Assembly (NCBI GenBank): GCA_029204225.1
Contig: CM055092.1
Coordinates: forward strand, 42,659,760 to 42,723,759
From: Diphasiastrum complanatum
Taxonomy: Eukaryota; Streptophyta; Lycopodiopsida; Lycopodiales; Lycopodiaceae
Direction: 5' to 3'
Length of the DNA stretch: 64,000 bases
In this document: in pieces, positions 34,852-45,607 of the stretch
How the letters are laid out: each line of letters begins with the position of its first letter
How positions within the stretch are numbered: position 1 is the stretch's first letter
Notes under the pieces: generated by a model
What the model saw: only the letters and a program-made list of their open reading frames with translations
Told to the model about the DNA's origin: nothing
The model's database searches: none
Position numbers and translations under genes: made by a program

Positions 34852-36993
34852 CCCCTTTCTCAAATGTGAAACGTCCTCGTGAACATATTATCTTCATTCA
34901 AGGATTATTTGTGAAACATTCTGGTTCTTCAGATTTTCGATGAGATGAAAAGATATTTGTTCATATGTTTCGTCCTTTATATATTTCTTCGTCTTAGAGA
35001 ATATGTGTCTTGCTGTTTCTTTAAATGAATAGGTTGGTTTGAGTTGATCTTTGAATTGTTGATAAGAACTTGAGTCAAACTTCAAAACATCTTTAGACTT
35101 CAAAGATTTGGATTCAGCATCACATATAGAAACATCACCACGACAAAGGCACGAATGAATACCCATGACCGATTCAATTCGTCATGTAATTTTCTGAGCA
35201 AACTCCAAGTTTTGTTGAGCCTCAATCAACAGCAAGTCTTCTTTTGATTTTGTATAACGGCCAACTGGGAGGTTGCCGAATTCTTGAAGCTTAACCAGGA
35301 GCAAGGTTCCATCAAACAGCTCCTGAGTTAACTTTCTATCTACATCTGAATCACTTCATAGTGTGATTTCTTTACAATAGCGAGCTGAAAATCTTATGAA
35401 ATTGCTTTTAACATAAAGATTTTGAACGAAAAACAATGTCTTTGCCGCGAAAGTTCCGAACTGCCAAAAGGAATATGTACAAAAATGTTTGTAACGGAAT
35501 GACTTCCTTCTGTCTTGCAATCTTTTTGTCAAATCTCCACAAAATATTTTGCAAGGTTACGCTCCCAATCCACATAAAGACTGAATAATTCTAGATAGGC
35601 CATATTTACATTAATTAGCAAACTTGCATCATGAACGTGTCTAGATCCGCAACAGCTTGTGGTTTGTATAGTTGAAACTGCAACTTTCGCTTCCAAAAAT
35701 GTCGCTTATTGTCTTCGTTCCTCAAAAACTGGAATTCTTTGATTCGAATATATTCAAGAGCATACATAGCCGAAGAGCCTATGTATAACTCTACTGAACT
35801 GAAAGGCACGATCTGGAATTTACCCTGGATTATGCCCAGGTAGAGACATCCTTTCTGCTCGATAGAGAGCTGGTCCCATAAGCAAAGAAAGTCGTCCTTG
35901 TGCCAAGGTCGCTTCCACTAGTCAAAGGCGATGCCTACTGCGCCTGGTAGCATCATGTAATTCACACGCCATTGCAATTCAATGTTAAATGCATGTGGAC
36001 ACCATTTCTAGAAACATTCAGCAAATGCACGAAATCTGTCAGCACATACCTTCGACTGATTATGACATGTTCACTTTGGCTATGTAGATGCAGTTGCCAA
36101 ATCCTGAGTTTGCAACTCAGCAGCCAGCTTCTGATCTTCCAATTGTTGCTTGATATCTGACAGCTCCTGTGCGAGCTTGTCAATCTTCGCGACTGCCTCC
36201 AAATACTCTGGATGGTCTGAGGCTCCAGAGCAGGCAGACACAGCTTGAAGTTGTTGTGTGAGGTCATCAATGTGAAGCAGGTTCTGAAGGTATTCTTCAT
36301 GAGAGTCGGGCCTGCTGCAAGATGGGGTGGCTTCACTAGACAACTCCTTCAGTTCAAACAACTCTTCCTCGACAAGTGCCTTCGCATCCTCGAGCGGTTG
36401 CAAGAACTCGACTCGAAAACTTTTGAGCATCTGGCCTTGTAGCTGGTTCAGCTTTGTGAGGTCTACTGTGATTGACCCTGCATTTGTGCTCAGAGAAAGA
36501 GCAGCTTCTGTCTTTATTCACATCATTCACTCCTCCTACAAATATTTTTGGAGAGCGACATTGTGTTGATTTACAGCCAAAAGTTGTTGTTTCAAAGAAT
36601 TATTTTGAGTCTGAAAATTGTCAGACTTGGCCTCAATCGTCTTATTTGTCTTCTTCAAAGAATCAGCTTCATTTATTAGAGTCTGAAGCTATGTTTTGAG
36701 AGAACGATTTCGTTCAATCGGTTTTGTGTTGTCTGATTCGAGCAAATCGATCTTCTCGTAGGACGCCTTGAGAGAGTCTTGGCATCTTCTCTCTGAGTTG
36801 ACAAACTCCATGGTAAGCTTTTGGTGATATTTGTCAAACTCATTATCAGTACTAACTTCAGATAGGATGATGGAAGGATCCACTTTCAGATCACCCAACC
36901 TGCACGATCAAAAAAGGACTGGATGGATGCCAGGTGGATTCCTGCATGTGCTTTCCAAATAATAGTAGAGCTAGAGTTCGATCCGGAAGCCAT
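34852..36993 (-). pseudogene. Coiled-coil ORF downstream of integrase in element E
   Basis: The minus-strand ATG at 36993 opens MASGSNSSSTIIWKAHAG. The frames then change several times. The best-kept parts are 36898-36689 (EFDKYHQKLTMEFVNSERR), an N/Q-rich heptad region that follows it, and 36430-36080 (DDLTQQLQAVSACSG, KIDKLAQELSDIKQQLEDQK), all with strong coiled-coil character. A C-terminal piece at 35809-35615 is rich in aromatic and basic residues (YIRIKEFQFLRNEDNKRHFW). The ORF lies between integrase and the 3' LTR in the sense direction, as the one at 15788-18888 does. Function unknown. Confidence 0.55.
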
Positions 36994-37139
36994 TGCGTCG
37001 AATGATTGACGACAGCTCGTAGATCACAATAACGCGTAAAAGATCGCTTTGATCGCAAAAGAAAATGAGCACAAGAAAGCATGTAATCGTAGGAAGAAAG
37101 TGTAAGCAAGAAAAATGGAAAATAACTTATGATAAGGAG

Positions 37140-37925
37140 TAGCGGCGTGTAGAGGGTGATGACGTGTCATGGTGACATGACATCTGTCATTTCCATTTAT
37201 GGAGGAGGTGCTTGGCTCAAAGTTTCAAACTATGATTTGACATATCAATCATAATGACGAAAGACCATTTGTGAAAAGAAAAGAAATAAATAAATAAGAA
37301 ACAGTATCCGTTTTGATATGTGGGCGTACACACATGTGAATAATGTTCACGTGGTCATCATGTTCAATGGATGAATACAAAAAGTAGGTCGAGAGATTCT
37401 CGAAAATATGCTAGAAAGATTCTAGAAAGTTTCGCGAACCTTCTCGTGGGATCCTAGAAAATGATACAGAAACTCACGAAAATTTTATTGAAAATTCTAG
37501 TAAGATACTAGAAAATTTCGCGAAATATTCTCGAAAAATAAAAAATTATAACAATCTTTCAAATGAAAGCTAGAAAACTTCTCAAAAAATTGGAGAAAAA
37601 TGCTAGAAACGATTTTAGAAAAATTTTCGAAAATGGTCTTCGAAAATTAAAACACGTTTTGATTTACAAATTGAGTGTCACGAAAAATTCTTGAAAAGTT
37701 TTCAAAAATACTTTGAAAATATCTTGAAAGATTGAGAAGTCTAGAAATTTTTTCGAAAATTTCTCAAGAGCACTTTGAAAAATGTTGGACTGTGGTAGAA
37801 AATTCTACGAAAATTTCTAGAAAAGATAAAAGAAAAGTCGCGAAAAATACCAGGAAAGATAAAAGAAAATTCGCAATCAATTCCAAAAAAATACTAGAAA
37901 AGAATAAGAATAAAAAAAATTCTGG
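37140..37925. repeat. Motif-rich spacer between integrase and the coiled-coil ORF
   Basis: A/T-rich sequence with many copies of TTCTAGAAA, TTTCGCGAA, TTCTCGAAAA and one-base variants, most of them palindromic, spaced 10-40 bases over 37380-37920. No ORF. It holds the same position as the CTCTCGCA spacer in front of the ORF at 15788, though the motif differs. Confidence 0.6.
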
Positions 37926-39068
37926 TCAAAGGTAGTATTTCTTCAGTCTGGACCCGTTTGTATGTGTAAGTAACAGTTCACCTTCAAGTGATTGAAGTTG
38001 TACAGAACCATTGTCAAACACCTCTATGACTTTATAAGGTCCAAGCCATCTCATATGGAGTTTCCCGGGGAGCTTTTGATGTCGACTGTCATAAATCAGC
38101 GCAAAGTCATCAGCTTTAAGATCACATTTTCTGATATGACTATCATACTTCTTCTTCCGTTGTTCCTGAATTTCCTCCGTTAATTTATGTAAATTCGCAC
38201 GAGCTTCAACTAGTTCTTCAATATTGGTCAACCTTTCGTTAATACATTCTTCATCTGTTCGTTGAGCTGGAATACGAAAAGTTTTCACCTCAAATCCATG
38301 CATACAATACATAAGAAAATATGGTGTCTGCTTTGTCGTGATTTTTTCTGTGTTGCGATAAGCCCAGAGAACTGATGGTAGTTTCTAATCCCAACCCGTT
38401 GCATGTGCAATAGTAATTTTGTTCAGGATCTTACATAAAATTCCATTAGCTCTCTCTGTCAACCCATTTGCTTTTGGATTATACGGTGTAGTTTTTCTGT
38501 GTTTGATCAGAAAATATGTTGTCAGCAACCGTATAATGTCATTTCGAAAATGTGTACCTCGGTCACTTACTAGTTCAAGTGGACAACCATATCTTGTGAT
38601 TATACTTTTGAATAAGAACGTCACGATAGTTTTCACATCGTTTCGTTAAATCACCTCTGCTTCAACGTTCTTTGTAGCGTAATCTGTTGCAACTAGAATA
38701 TAACGACATTTAGTATGTTGGGTCACAGGTTTAATGGGACCGACAAAGTCAATCCCCCACTTCTCAAATGGTGTAAGAGGCAGGATTGGTGTCAACGGCC
38801 AATACATTGATTTTGTAGGCTTGCCAGGTCTCTGGCATGGATCGCACGAATGAATAAAATTTGATACATCCTTGAACATTGTTGGCCACCAGAATTTGGC
38901 GGTCAATATCTTATTAACAGTATTCTTCAATGCAAAGTGTCCTCCAGCATCTTCTGAATGTAAGGCTTGAACAACCTTTTTAATATCTGTTGTTTCGAGA
39001 CATCTTCGTAGCTGATGATCAACATCAAGCTTGTATAGAACATTGTTAATAATCATATAAGGTGCCAC
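37926..39068 (-). pseudogene. Element E integrase
   Basis: Three open pieces. 39068-38646 holds the zinc domain ([21 protein letters not shown]) and first catalytic Asp (WGIDFVGPI). 38636-38385 has VSDRGTHFRND (second Asp) and ANGLTERANG (Glu). 38312-37926 has the GPY/F tail (LHMRWLGPYKVIEVF, NGSRLKKYYL). Short gaps with stops or frame changes separate them. There is no chromodomain. Confidence 0.85.
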
Positions 39069-39971
39069 CTTATATTGAAAAACTATCTTTTGTTCAAATC
39101 ATAACCACCCGGATATATCTGATCCTTGAGATAAATAATGATATCAAAATATAACAAATTTGTAGATGAAATCTCAAATAGATGTTCATTTGGAAAATCA
39201 TCATTAATTGGTTCTTAAATTATTTTCGTGCTGAGTTGCGATAGATAATCAGCATTTGTATGATACTTTCCTTGGCGAAGTTCTACTTGATAAGTGAATT
39301 CCTGCAGAAGTAGAACCCATCGAGCAATTCATCCTGATAGATCTGGTTTATTCACAAGATACTTAAGAGCATAGTGATCAACATGAAAAATAAATGCATA
39401 TCCCAGCAAATAATGCCAAAATTTCTTAACAATAAAAATCATGCCAAGTGCTTCCCTTTCTATAGCCATTCTTCTATGAGGCACTGAGCTGTCGACTCGC
39501 ATAATAGATGGGATGATCTTTCTTCTGATCGTCCTTTTGGCTCAGACAGACGCCAATAACAAATGCAGAAACATCCACATAACTATGAAATAAAATAGCC
39601 TAGTTGGGTGGTCTCAGAATAGGAGCATTGATCAACCTTTGCTTAAGTTCTTCGAATACTTTCTGCTATTCATTCGTCCACAGGTATTCCACTTTTTTCT
39701 TGAGTAGATGAGTAAGAGAGGCAACAATAGAAGCATGATTTTAAATAAATCTCCGATAATAGCCAACATGCCCTAAGAAAGCTCTTAGTTCATGTAGATT
39801 GGTTGGTATCTAAAGATTCTTTAGAAGCTCGACTTTATCTTTGTCGACTTCTATTCCTTTGTTAGATATTCTATGTCCAAGTAATATTCCTTCTTTCATA
39901 CCGAAAAAGCATTTCTTTGGATGAAGGGATAAACAAGTATCTCGACACTGTTGCAATGTTTGTTTAAGCTT
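39069..39971 (-). pseudogene. Element E RNase H and RT thumb
   Basis: VDVSAFVIGVCLSQKDDQKK, HPIYYASRQLSAS, REALGMIFIVKKFWHYLLGY and FHVDHYALKYLVNKPDLS (minus strand, about 39570-39340) are the RNase H segments, split by stops. The stretch closes with HTNADYLSQLS near 39240. Confidence 0.75.
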
Positions 39972-40500
39972 CTACAGGTGTGTCTTGATATCACTATATA
40001 CACAGAAATCATCAATAAATATTGCGACAAAAGTTCTTAGGAAGGCAGCGAAAATTAACATCATGATTCGTTGAAAAGTTGCTGGTGCGTTACAAAGACC
40101 GAAAGGCATTTTGTTGTAGGCATAAGTGTCCCAATCCGTAGTGAATGTGGGCTTTGAACGATCCTCCTTTCGCACTCCAACCTGATTATAGCCAGAAAAT
40201 CCATCACAGAAACTGTAACGCTCTTGACCAGCAACCTGATCTAGGATGAATCAGTGAAGGGCAGAGGATGATGATCCTTTCTTGTGGCAACATTGAGCTT
40301 GCGGAAATCCTGGCATATTCATATTTTGCCAGTCTTCTTCTTTGGGACGACAACAATGGGTGAAACCCATTCACTGCTTAAGACGGGATAGATAATAACT
40401 ACCTTAAGGTGCTTGTTGAGTTCGTCCTTAACCATGAGAGAGTACTTGGGATTGAGACGATAATTGGTATATGTCATACTATACCAACAAGGTTAATATA
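39972..40500 (-). pseudogene. Element E reverse transcriptase
   Basis: The minus strand reads SSEWVSPIVVVPKKKTGKI, stop, CQDFRKLNVATRKDHHPLPF, then KMPFGLCNAPATFQRIM (motif B) and VAIFIDDFCVYS (motif C, catalytic Asp pair). Motif A is in a second frame. The N-terminal end begins at about 40480, immediately after non-coding leader-like sequence. Confidence 0.8.
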
Positions 40501-41359
40501 TATTTTGTAGTAGATAGTGTCGTTCCCACACATGACAGTGTTAGAAAGTTATGTATTTGGTACAATTTATTATAAATGGTTTCGAGTGTTATTCTGGTTG
40601 TCGACAGACATTAGAAAGTAACCAGTATTACTTGTGTTTGGGGAATGTAATGTTAATAATTTCAAAACAACAATCTGGCTTCTATCTAATCGAATGAAAC
40701 ATGTTCTATAGATGAGATGTTATCAGAGTAGTACAGTAGTGCTACACTCTGGCTGATTAAGGTGTCAATCAGAGAGTCGAGAAATGTTCGATGTATTTGC
40801 AATTGTGCAGACAATTAATTAATCGCGTTCGCGAACTGTTCGGTTTTAGACAGAAGTCCTCAACAACTTAAGCTCAAATTAATGGTTAAAGAACACGAAT
40901 AGTTTTAGAGCACGTTAGAAACTTATGTCAATTACAATCAGGAACACAGATCAATGACTCAATTCTTCAGATAGGGACTGTCATCTCATATGTATACATA
41001 CAGCTTTATTCAATGATTGTGCTAGACTGTACCAAAGATAGTCGTTATTTGAGTGCTGAAAAGAAAGTATTCGTGACAGACGTTCTTTAGAGCATGCTTT
41101 ACGGATACACAACAAACGACTATAATGCACTAGAGAGTTTGTCTGATCAGAGAGTAATTCATGTAATGCATTAGAGATTGCTAGTAGACTCAGGATCAGT
41201 CACACTCAACAGTGCGGAGAACAGAGATAAGGGAGAATAACTCTCAGCACTCTATTCACTTCTTCAATCTTTTACATATGCATAAACTCTTCTCTCTCGA
41301 TGCTTGAGACTGAAGTGTGAGATCAATATATGTTCTATGGGACGAACAAACACACCTCT
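40501..41359 (-). other. Leader-like stretch of element E, no gag
   Basis: No ORF over 60 codons and no gag or protease motif. It lies between the 5' LTR and the start of RT. No convincing primer binding site was seen next to the LTR. Confidence 0.5.
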
Positions 41360-41714
41360 AAAACAACAGGTGCGTCGCTCCCGCGAAAGGGTCTAGTTAA
41401 CAATTAGCTTGAGTATACGTTCAACCATACTATAAGAGGTATATTTAACTAAAAGTTAAGATTACTCTAGTTTAACATGTCTTTTCATATCTAGTCGTTT
41501 TGTGTGGACGACCTAGTAAAGGCTATCCAAGACAATGTCTTTCTTTTTAAAGGTCTTCCACATAATTAAAAGGCAAGTGCTTAGGAGATATATTCCCAAA
41601 AAATGACTAAGGCCTCTTCATGATTTATACTTATCCAGCTCATATCTTCATTTTCGAGTATATCATGCCATATTTATGTTGATATTCAATTTTTAACAAT
41701 TTTGTGGCATCACA
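41360..41714 (-). repeat. 5' LTR of element E
   Basis: About 355 bases, collinear with 34494-34848 with several substitutions (for example CCCGCGAAAGGG versus CCCGCAAAAAGG). That makes it clearly older than the nested element at 3525-9095. Confidence 0.8.
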
Positions 41715-42152
41715 AAAATCTTCGTTGAACCTTCAAATTATACATCCACCTCAGATATGCCTATACTGAGTTGGGCGAAGGTTCTTTTTTAGAGATAATA
41801 CCTGTTTTGGAGTTAGGTGAATGATCAAAGACTTACCATTTTGGGAACCTTCACCGAGCATCCTACAGTCCTCATTAACCTTCGCGGACCTAATAAATAG
41901 ATTCTGCATGCCAAAATTAGGTTGGGCAAGCCAGATCACAAAAATTGCATTTATGATAGTACCTGGACAAAGGATGTCCTTGGGCGAAGGATGCGCCAGA
42001 ATCTGAAAACCTTTGCGGGATCAGTTCAGTACCTCAGAAACCTTCACCGAGATTTCTACAACTTCTTTTCATAGTACTGAACATGCCTACAAATTTTTGT
42101 TCAAAACTGAACAACCAACTAGTACATTGTCTAATGGACCCTCCAAATCAGC
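41715..42152 (+). repeat. Motif-rich spacer before a second core promoter
   Basis: Contains AACCTTCGCGG, GGGCGAAGGTT, GGGCGAAGGATGCGCC, AACCTTTGCGG and AACCTTCACCGAG (twice): variants of one AACCTTCGC / GCGAAGGTT motif in both orientations within 300 bases. The position before a TATA box mirrors 14728-15523, and the motif differs by a base or two from AACCCTCGC there. Confidence 0.55.
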
Positions 42153-42160
42153 CTATAAAA
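42153..42160 (+). promoter_or_regulatory. TATA box
   Basis: CTATAAAA followed by GGGCAGAATTCGA and then a CTCACTTGTGCTAAC segment and AAGCTCT. This aligns with the bases after the TATA at 15524. The ATG at 42303 is 150 bases downstream. Confidence 0.6.
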
Positions 42161-42302
42161 GGGCAGAATTCGATTTCATTTCTCACTTGTGCTAACAAAG
42201 CTCTTGCCAATTTTTCCAGCGACCAAAACTTTCCAAACCATCTATATTGCTTTCTATTATACACTCGCACCAAATACTCTCAGTTTCTGACCTTGTTCCA
42301 TC

Positions 42303-42500
42303 ATGTCTTCTACCGACTCTCTTTCGCCTCATCGTCATGTCCCATCTGCAACAGACATCATGATACTTCCTAGCACAAGCATGGTCACTCAGTGGATGAC
42401 TCTTGCGGAGCCTCTGCTCACTACAATGGGTATTCATGAGCGAGCCTTCTTGGGATGAATTAACATGGATTTTATCACTCTTGCCTTCAGTACCTGCAAG
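42303..42500 (+). pseudogene. N-terminal end of a third-ORF-type protein
   Basis: MSSTDSLSPHRHVPSATDIM, then TLAEPLLTTMGI, a stop and INMDFITLAFSTC. This aligns with the start of the ORF at 15788 (SEATQIWPLL, LQTAGPLLEAM, EINMGLALHAYATW). It stops at about 42500, where an LTR fragment begins. Confidence 0.55.
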
Positions 42501-42507
42501 GAGGAGA

Positions 42508-42670
42508 AATGCCAAATTTGACCTAGAAGGAACTCGAGCTACATGGGTTCTAGTTGGTAATATACAACTTGCATATAGATTGTAGACTTACAAATGTCAT
42601 TAATAGGCTTGTAGAAACTCGTGGCATATCACATGCAATGGTTGTAAGTGTTCCATAGTGACATGCAAGG
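42508..42670 (+). repeat. Copia LTR fragment (same family as 31484-32278)
   Basis: AACTCGAGCTACATGG, CAACTTGCATATAG, GCTTGTAGAAACTCGTGGCA and CATGCAAGGCATGCACAAAG all occur in the same order in the reverse complement of the element H LTR. Only about 160 bases survive. Orientation fits the downstream Copia fragment at 43636. Confidence 0.7.
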
Positions 42671-42892
42671 CATGCACAAAGTACATCATCCAACTATTTC
42701 AATGGTTTTACATACGAGTTCAAATTCGATACAAAACTAGATAAACAAATTATCAAAAATTCAGAAAGGCATGCAAATTTCTAGATGAAAATAAGATTGA
42801 TGCAAGACTCAACTCATAGCATTTTTCATGATATTTGACAAAAATAGTATATGTATTATATGGCATCATTTCAAGTACAACATATGACAAAA

Positions 42893-43604
42893 TCATTTTT
42901 TCTCTTTATCTTTAAGAATCAGCTTTGCTGTGTGGTCATGTAAAAATTTCTTTCTATCATATGGATCTAGAAAATCAATAGATCTTCTTTTGCTCAAGTC
43001 TATATGTCCGGAGAAAACTGTTAAGGAGGATGACCTTTTAGGAACTTCCTCAGTTACATAGCCAAATACTTTTATAACAGTTTCTCTCTTTGCAAAAATA
43101 ATTACATATGTATTCTGAGGGTATTTATGCATGTTTGAGAAATATGATAATGCTTTAATTTTCATTATTATTGTCGCAACATTCGAAGAAAATTTGCTAT
43201 GATGAATGCAAATCTCTTTATTTACAAAGATCTTCAAATAATGGGATAGGGATGAATCCTTTTGTCGTGATCCTTGGCTTTCCTTACATATCTCTGCCTT
43301 GTTGCAAAGGCATCTACCTCCACAGTAGCCTGCAAATACGAGCAAAGGTCACATATCTTGAAAAAAAAAAACTATATGTGAATAGAACTCTCTTTCAAAT
43401 AAAACCAAATTTACTTACCAGATCATGCTCATCAGCTTGAATAATTGTAGCAGTATGTAGATCATGACCAACAACTATGGTTGTCATCATCATCAAAGTG
43501 GTGGATGGATTGATTTTTGTGCACTGTGAGACATATTTGCTCTGGATTCTCAAAAATTTCTCTTCATTGGGCATATTTGCCTCGTATGCCCTGCTTTCAG
43601 ACAT
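42893..43604 (-). other. Unknown ORFs with an intron-like gap
   Basis: The minus-strand ATG at 43604 opens 62 codons ending exactly at a strong donor (CTG|GTAAGT, intron from 43418). An acceptor TTTGCAG|GC lies at 43330/43329, leaving an 89-base intron-like gap. The next frame (ATVEVDAFATRQRYV) runs to a stop near 43234. A separate 150-codon ORF (43345-42893) overlaps it in another frame. I recognise no domain. It could be a captured host gene fragment or chance. Confidence 0.3.
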
Positions 43605-43635
43605 GATTTGCTATAGGGCTTCAGTCTTGTCGAGC

Positions 43636-45607
43636 TCTCCAGGATGAACAAACTTGAACATGGTGTAAGTGACAAAGCCCTCTTTGTCAAAAGCAAGTAG
43701 AAAGGAAGGACTAAGAACCAATTCTCTCAAGCATACAACAAAGACAAAGCCAAAGATCAACATCAAGATGGTGAAGAGGATGAAATAGCTCATCCCTCTA
43801 ACTCAAAAAGAAGAAGAAAGTGAAGTGCTTCTTCCGTGGCAAGAAGGGGCACTATGCCTCTAATTGCTTCAAGAAGAAAAACCAACTCAAGCAAGCTAAT
43901 CGCTCCAAAGAGATTGTAGAAGATTATATTACAAGTGATGGAGAAGGATCACTTATGGTGTCCAATTTTTCTTCATCACCTTTCAAGAAAGATGGAACTT
44001 GGTACATAGACAGTGGAGCCTCTTCACATATGTGCTGTTCAAAGGAGTCATTTGACTCAATCTTACTTTTCAAAGGACTCAAGAGATCTATTTATACTGC
44101 TAATGTTCATGAGTGTCCAATAGAAGGAATTGGCAACATTCCATTGAAACTTGCTTCTTCAAAAGTTCTTGCACTTTCTAATGTTCTTTTCATTCCAAAA
44201 CTTACAAAGAACTTAATTAGTGTGGGAAAGTTGCTTGATAATGGTTGTGATGTAAAGTTCAACTCCAATACTTGTTTTATCAAGAGAAAAGATGAGATCC
44301 TTGCTAATGGAACTAGATGTGGTGGAATTTTTAAGTTGAATTCTTATGAGAATGCAAACCTTTGTGAAGTTTCTTTGTTATCTAAGGAGGCGCTGTGGCA
44401 TAGAATGTTGGGACATCCTAACTTTACATCTATGTCTTCTATGGTTAAGAAGGAGAAGGCTATTGGTCTTCCAAAATCTCTTTCTAAAGATTTAAAGCTT
44501 TGTGAGGCTTGTGCCATTGCAAAGTCACACAAAAAGCCACATCAGAAGTCTTTTATAAAGACTACTTATCCATTGGAGCTCATTCATTCAGATGTACATT
44601 TTTCCTCTTCTAAAAGTATTGGTGGTGCAACATGTTTTGTCACCTTTATTGATGACTTTACTAGATACACTTGGTTGTATCAACTTTCTTCAAAGGCTAT
44701 GGTTTTTTATCACTTCCTTATCTTCAAAGCTTATGTAGAAAAACAGTTTTCTTGCAAAGTTAAAGCTTTAAGATGTGATGGAGGAGGTGAATATATCTCC
44801 AACAAGTTTCATAATTATTGTGAAGGTGAAGGAATAAAGAGAGAATTTTCTTGTGCCTATTCTCCATCCCAAAATGGAGTAGCTGAGGGAAAAAACAGAT
44901 CTTTATGTGAATATGCTATAGCAATTCGAGTAGCAGCTTCTTTGGCTATTGAATATTGGGGTGAAGCTATAAATTGTGCAAACTATTTGTGCAATAGATT
45001 ACCTCACAATGCTCTTGCTAGAAAAACACCTTTTGAAGTCTCGTTTCAGAAGAAACCTAAGGTAGATCACCTTAGAGTTTTTGGTTCTACTTGCTTTGTG
45101 AATATGCCCTTGGAAACAAGGAAAAGAGATGATCCTAATTCTGTTAAAGGGATCATGGTTGAATATGCATCCAACAAGAAAGCTTACAGAATCTATATTC
45201 CCTCTACCTAAACTACAATTGAGAGTAGGGATGTTATATTCCATGAAGATAAAAAATACATTCTTGAGAAGGCTGAGTTCAAAGATTCTCACAAAGATAC
45301 TCCAATCATTACCCTTGAAGATCATCATGGAGAGATGGGGCCGAGATTTGAGGAGGAGTCACCTCAAATTTTTTCACCAAGGAGATCTCAAAGAGAAAGA
45401 TCCGAGCCTAGAAGGCTTACCTATGAAGATAGAGGAAAGCCAGTGGAAATCAACTCCACTAATTGTGCCTATTTTATTTCTCATGAGGAGCCGAAGGATG
45501 TATATGATGCTATCAACTCAAAGGAATGGTACCTTGCCATGAAGGAGGAATATGATGCTTTGATGGCCAATAATATATGGGAGCTTGTGGATCTTCCATC
45601 CAAGTGA
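43636..45607 (+). pseudogene. Copia element I: gag end, protease, integrase, RT start
   Basis: Gag tail (43636 onward, broken), then a 463-codon ORF from 43820. The knuckle CFFRGKKGHYASNC has Arg for its second Cys. WYIDSGASSHM is the protease, HRMLGHPN the pre-integrase. HSDVHFS, LRCDGGGEY and NGVAEGKNR carry integrase D, D and E. VDHLRVFGSTCFV is the GKGY-type C-terminal part. A TAA at 45209-45211 interrupts the same frame, which goes on to EWYLAMKEEYDALMANNIW, the start of RT, and is cut at about 45604. It overlaps element H in content, on the other strand. Confidence 0.85.

Larger units (their letters stand above)
34494..41714 (-). mobile_element. Ty3/gypsy element E with matching LTRs
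   Basis: Direct repeats at 34494-34848 and 41360-41714 flank RT, RNase H, integrase and a coiled-coil ORF, all on the minus strand. A polypurine tract (GAGAAAGGGGATA, minus) lies next to the lower-coordinate repeat, confirming orientation. No gag or protease was found between the upstream LTR and RT, so the element has an internal deletion. AAATCTT occurs just outside both ends (34481-34487 and 41716-41722) and may be part of the target duplication. Confidence 0.75.

Noticed and set aside
42403-42585. Apparent homology of a 60-codon ORF to the third ORF (NAKFDLEG against KARFHFLY)
   Set aside because: From 42508 the DNA matches the Copia element H LTR, so this frame is LTR sequence and the likeness is chance. 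Only 42303-42500 was kept as third-ORF-like.
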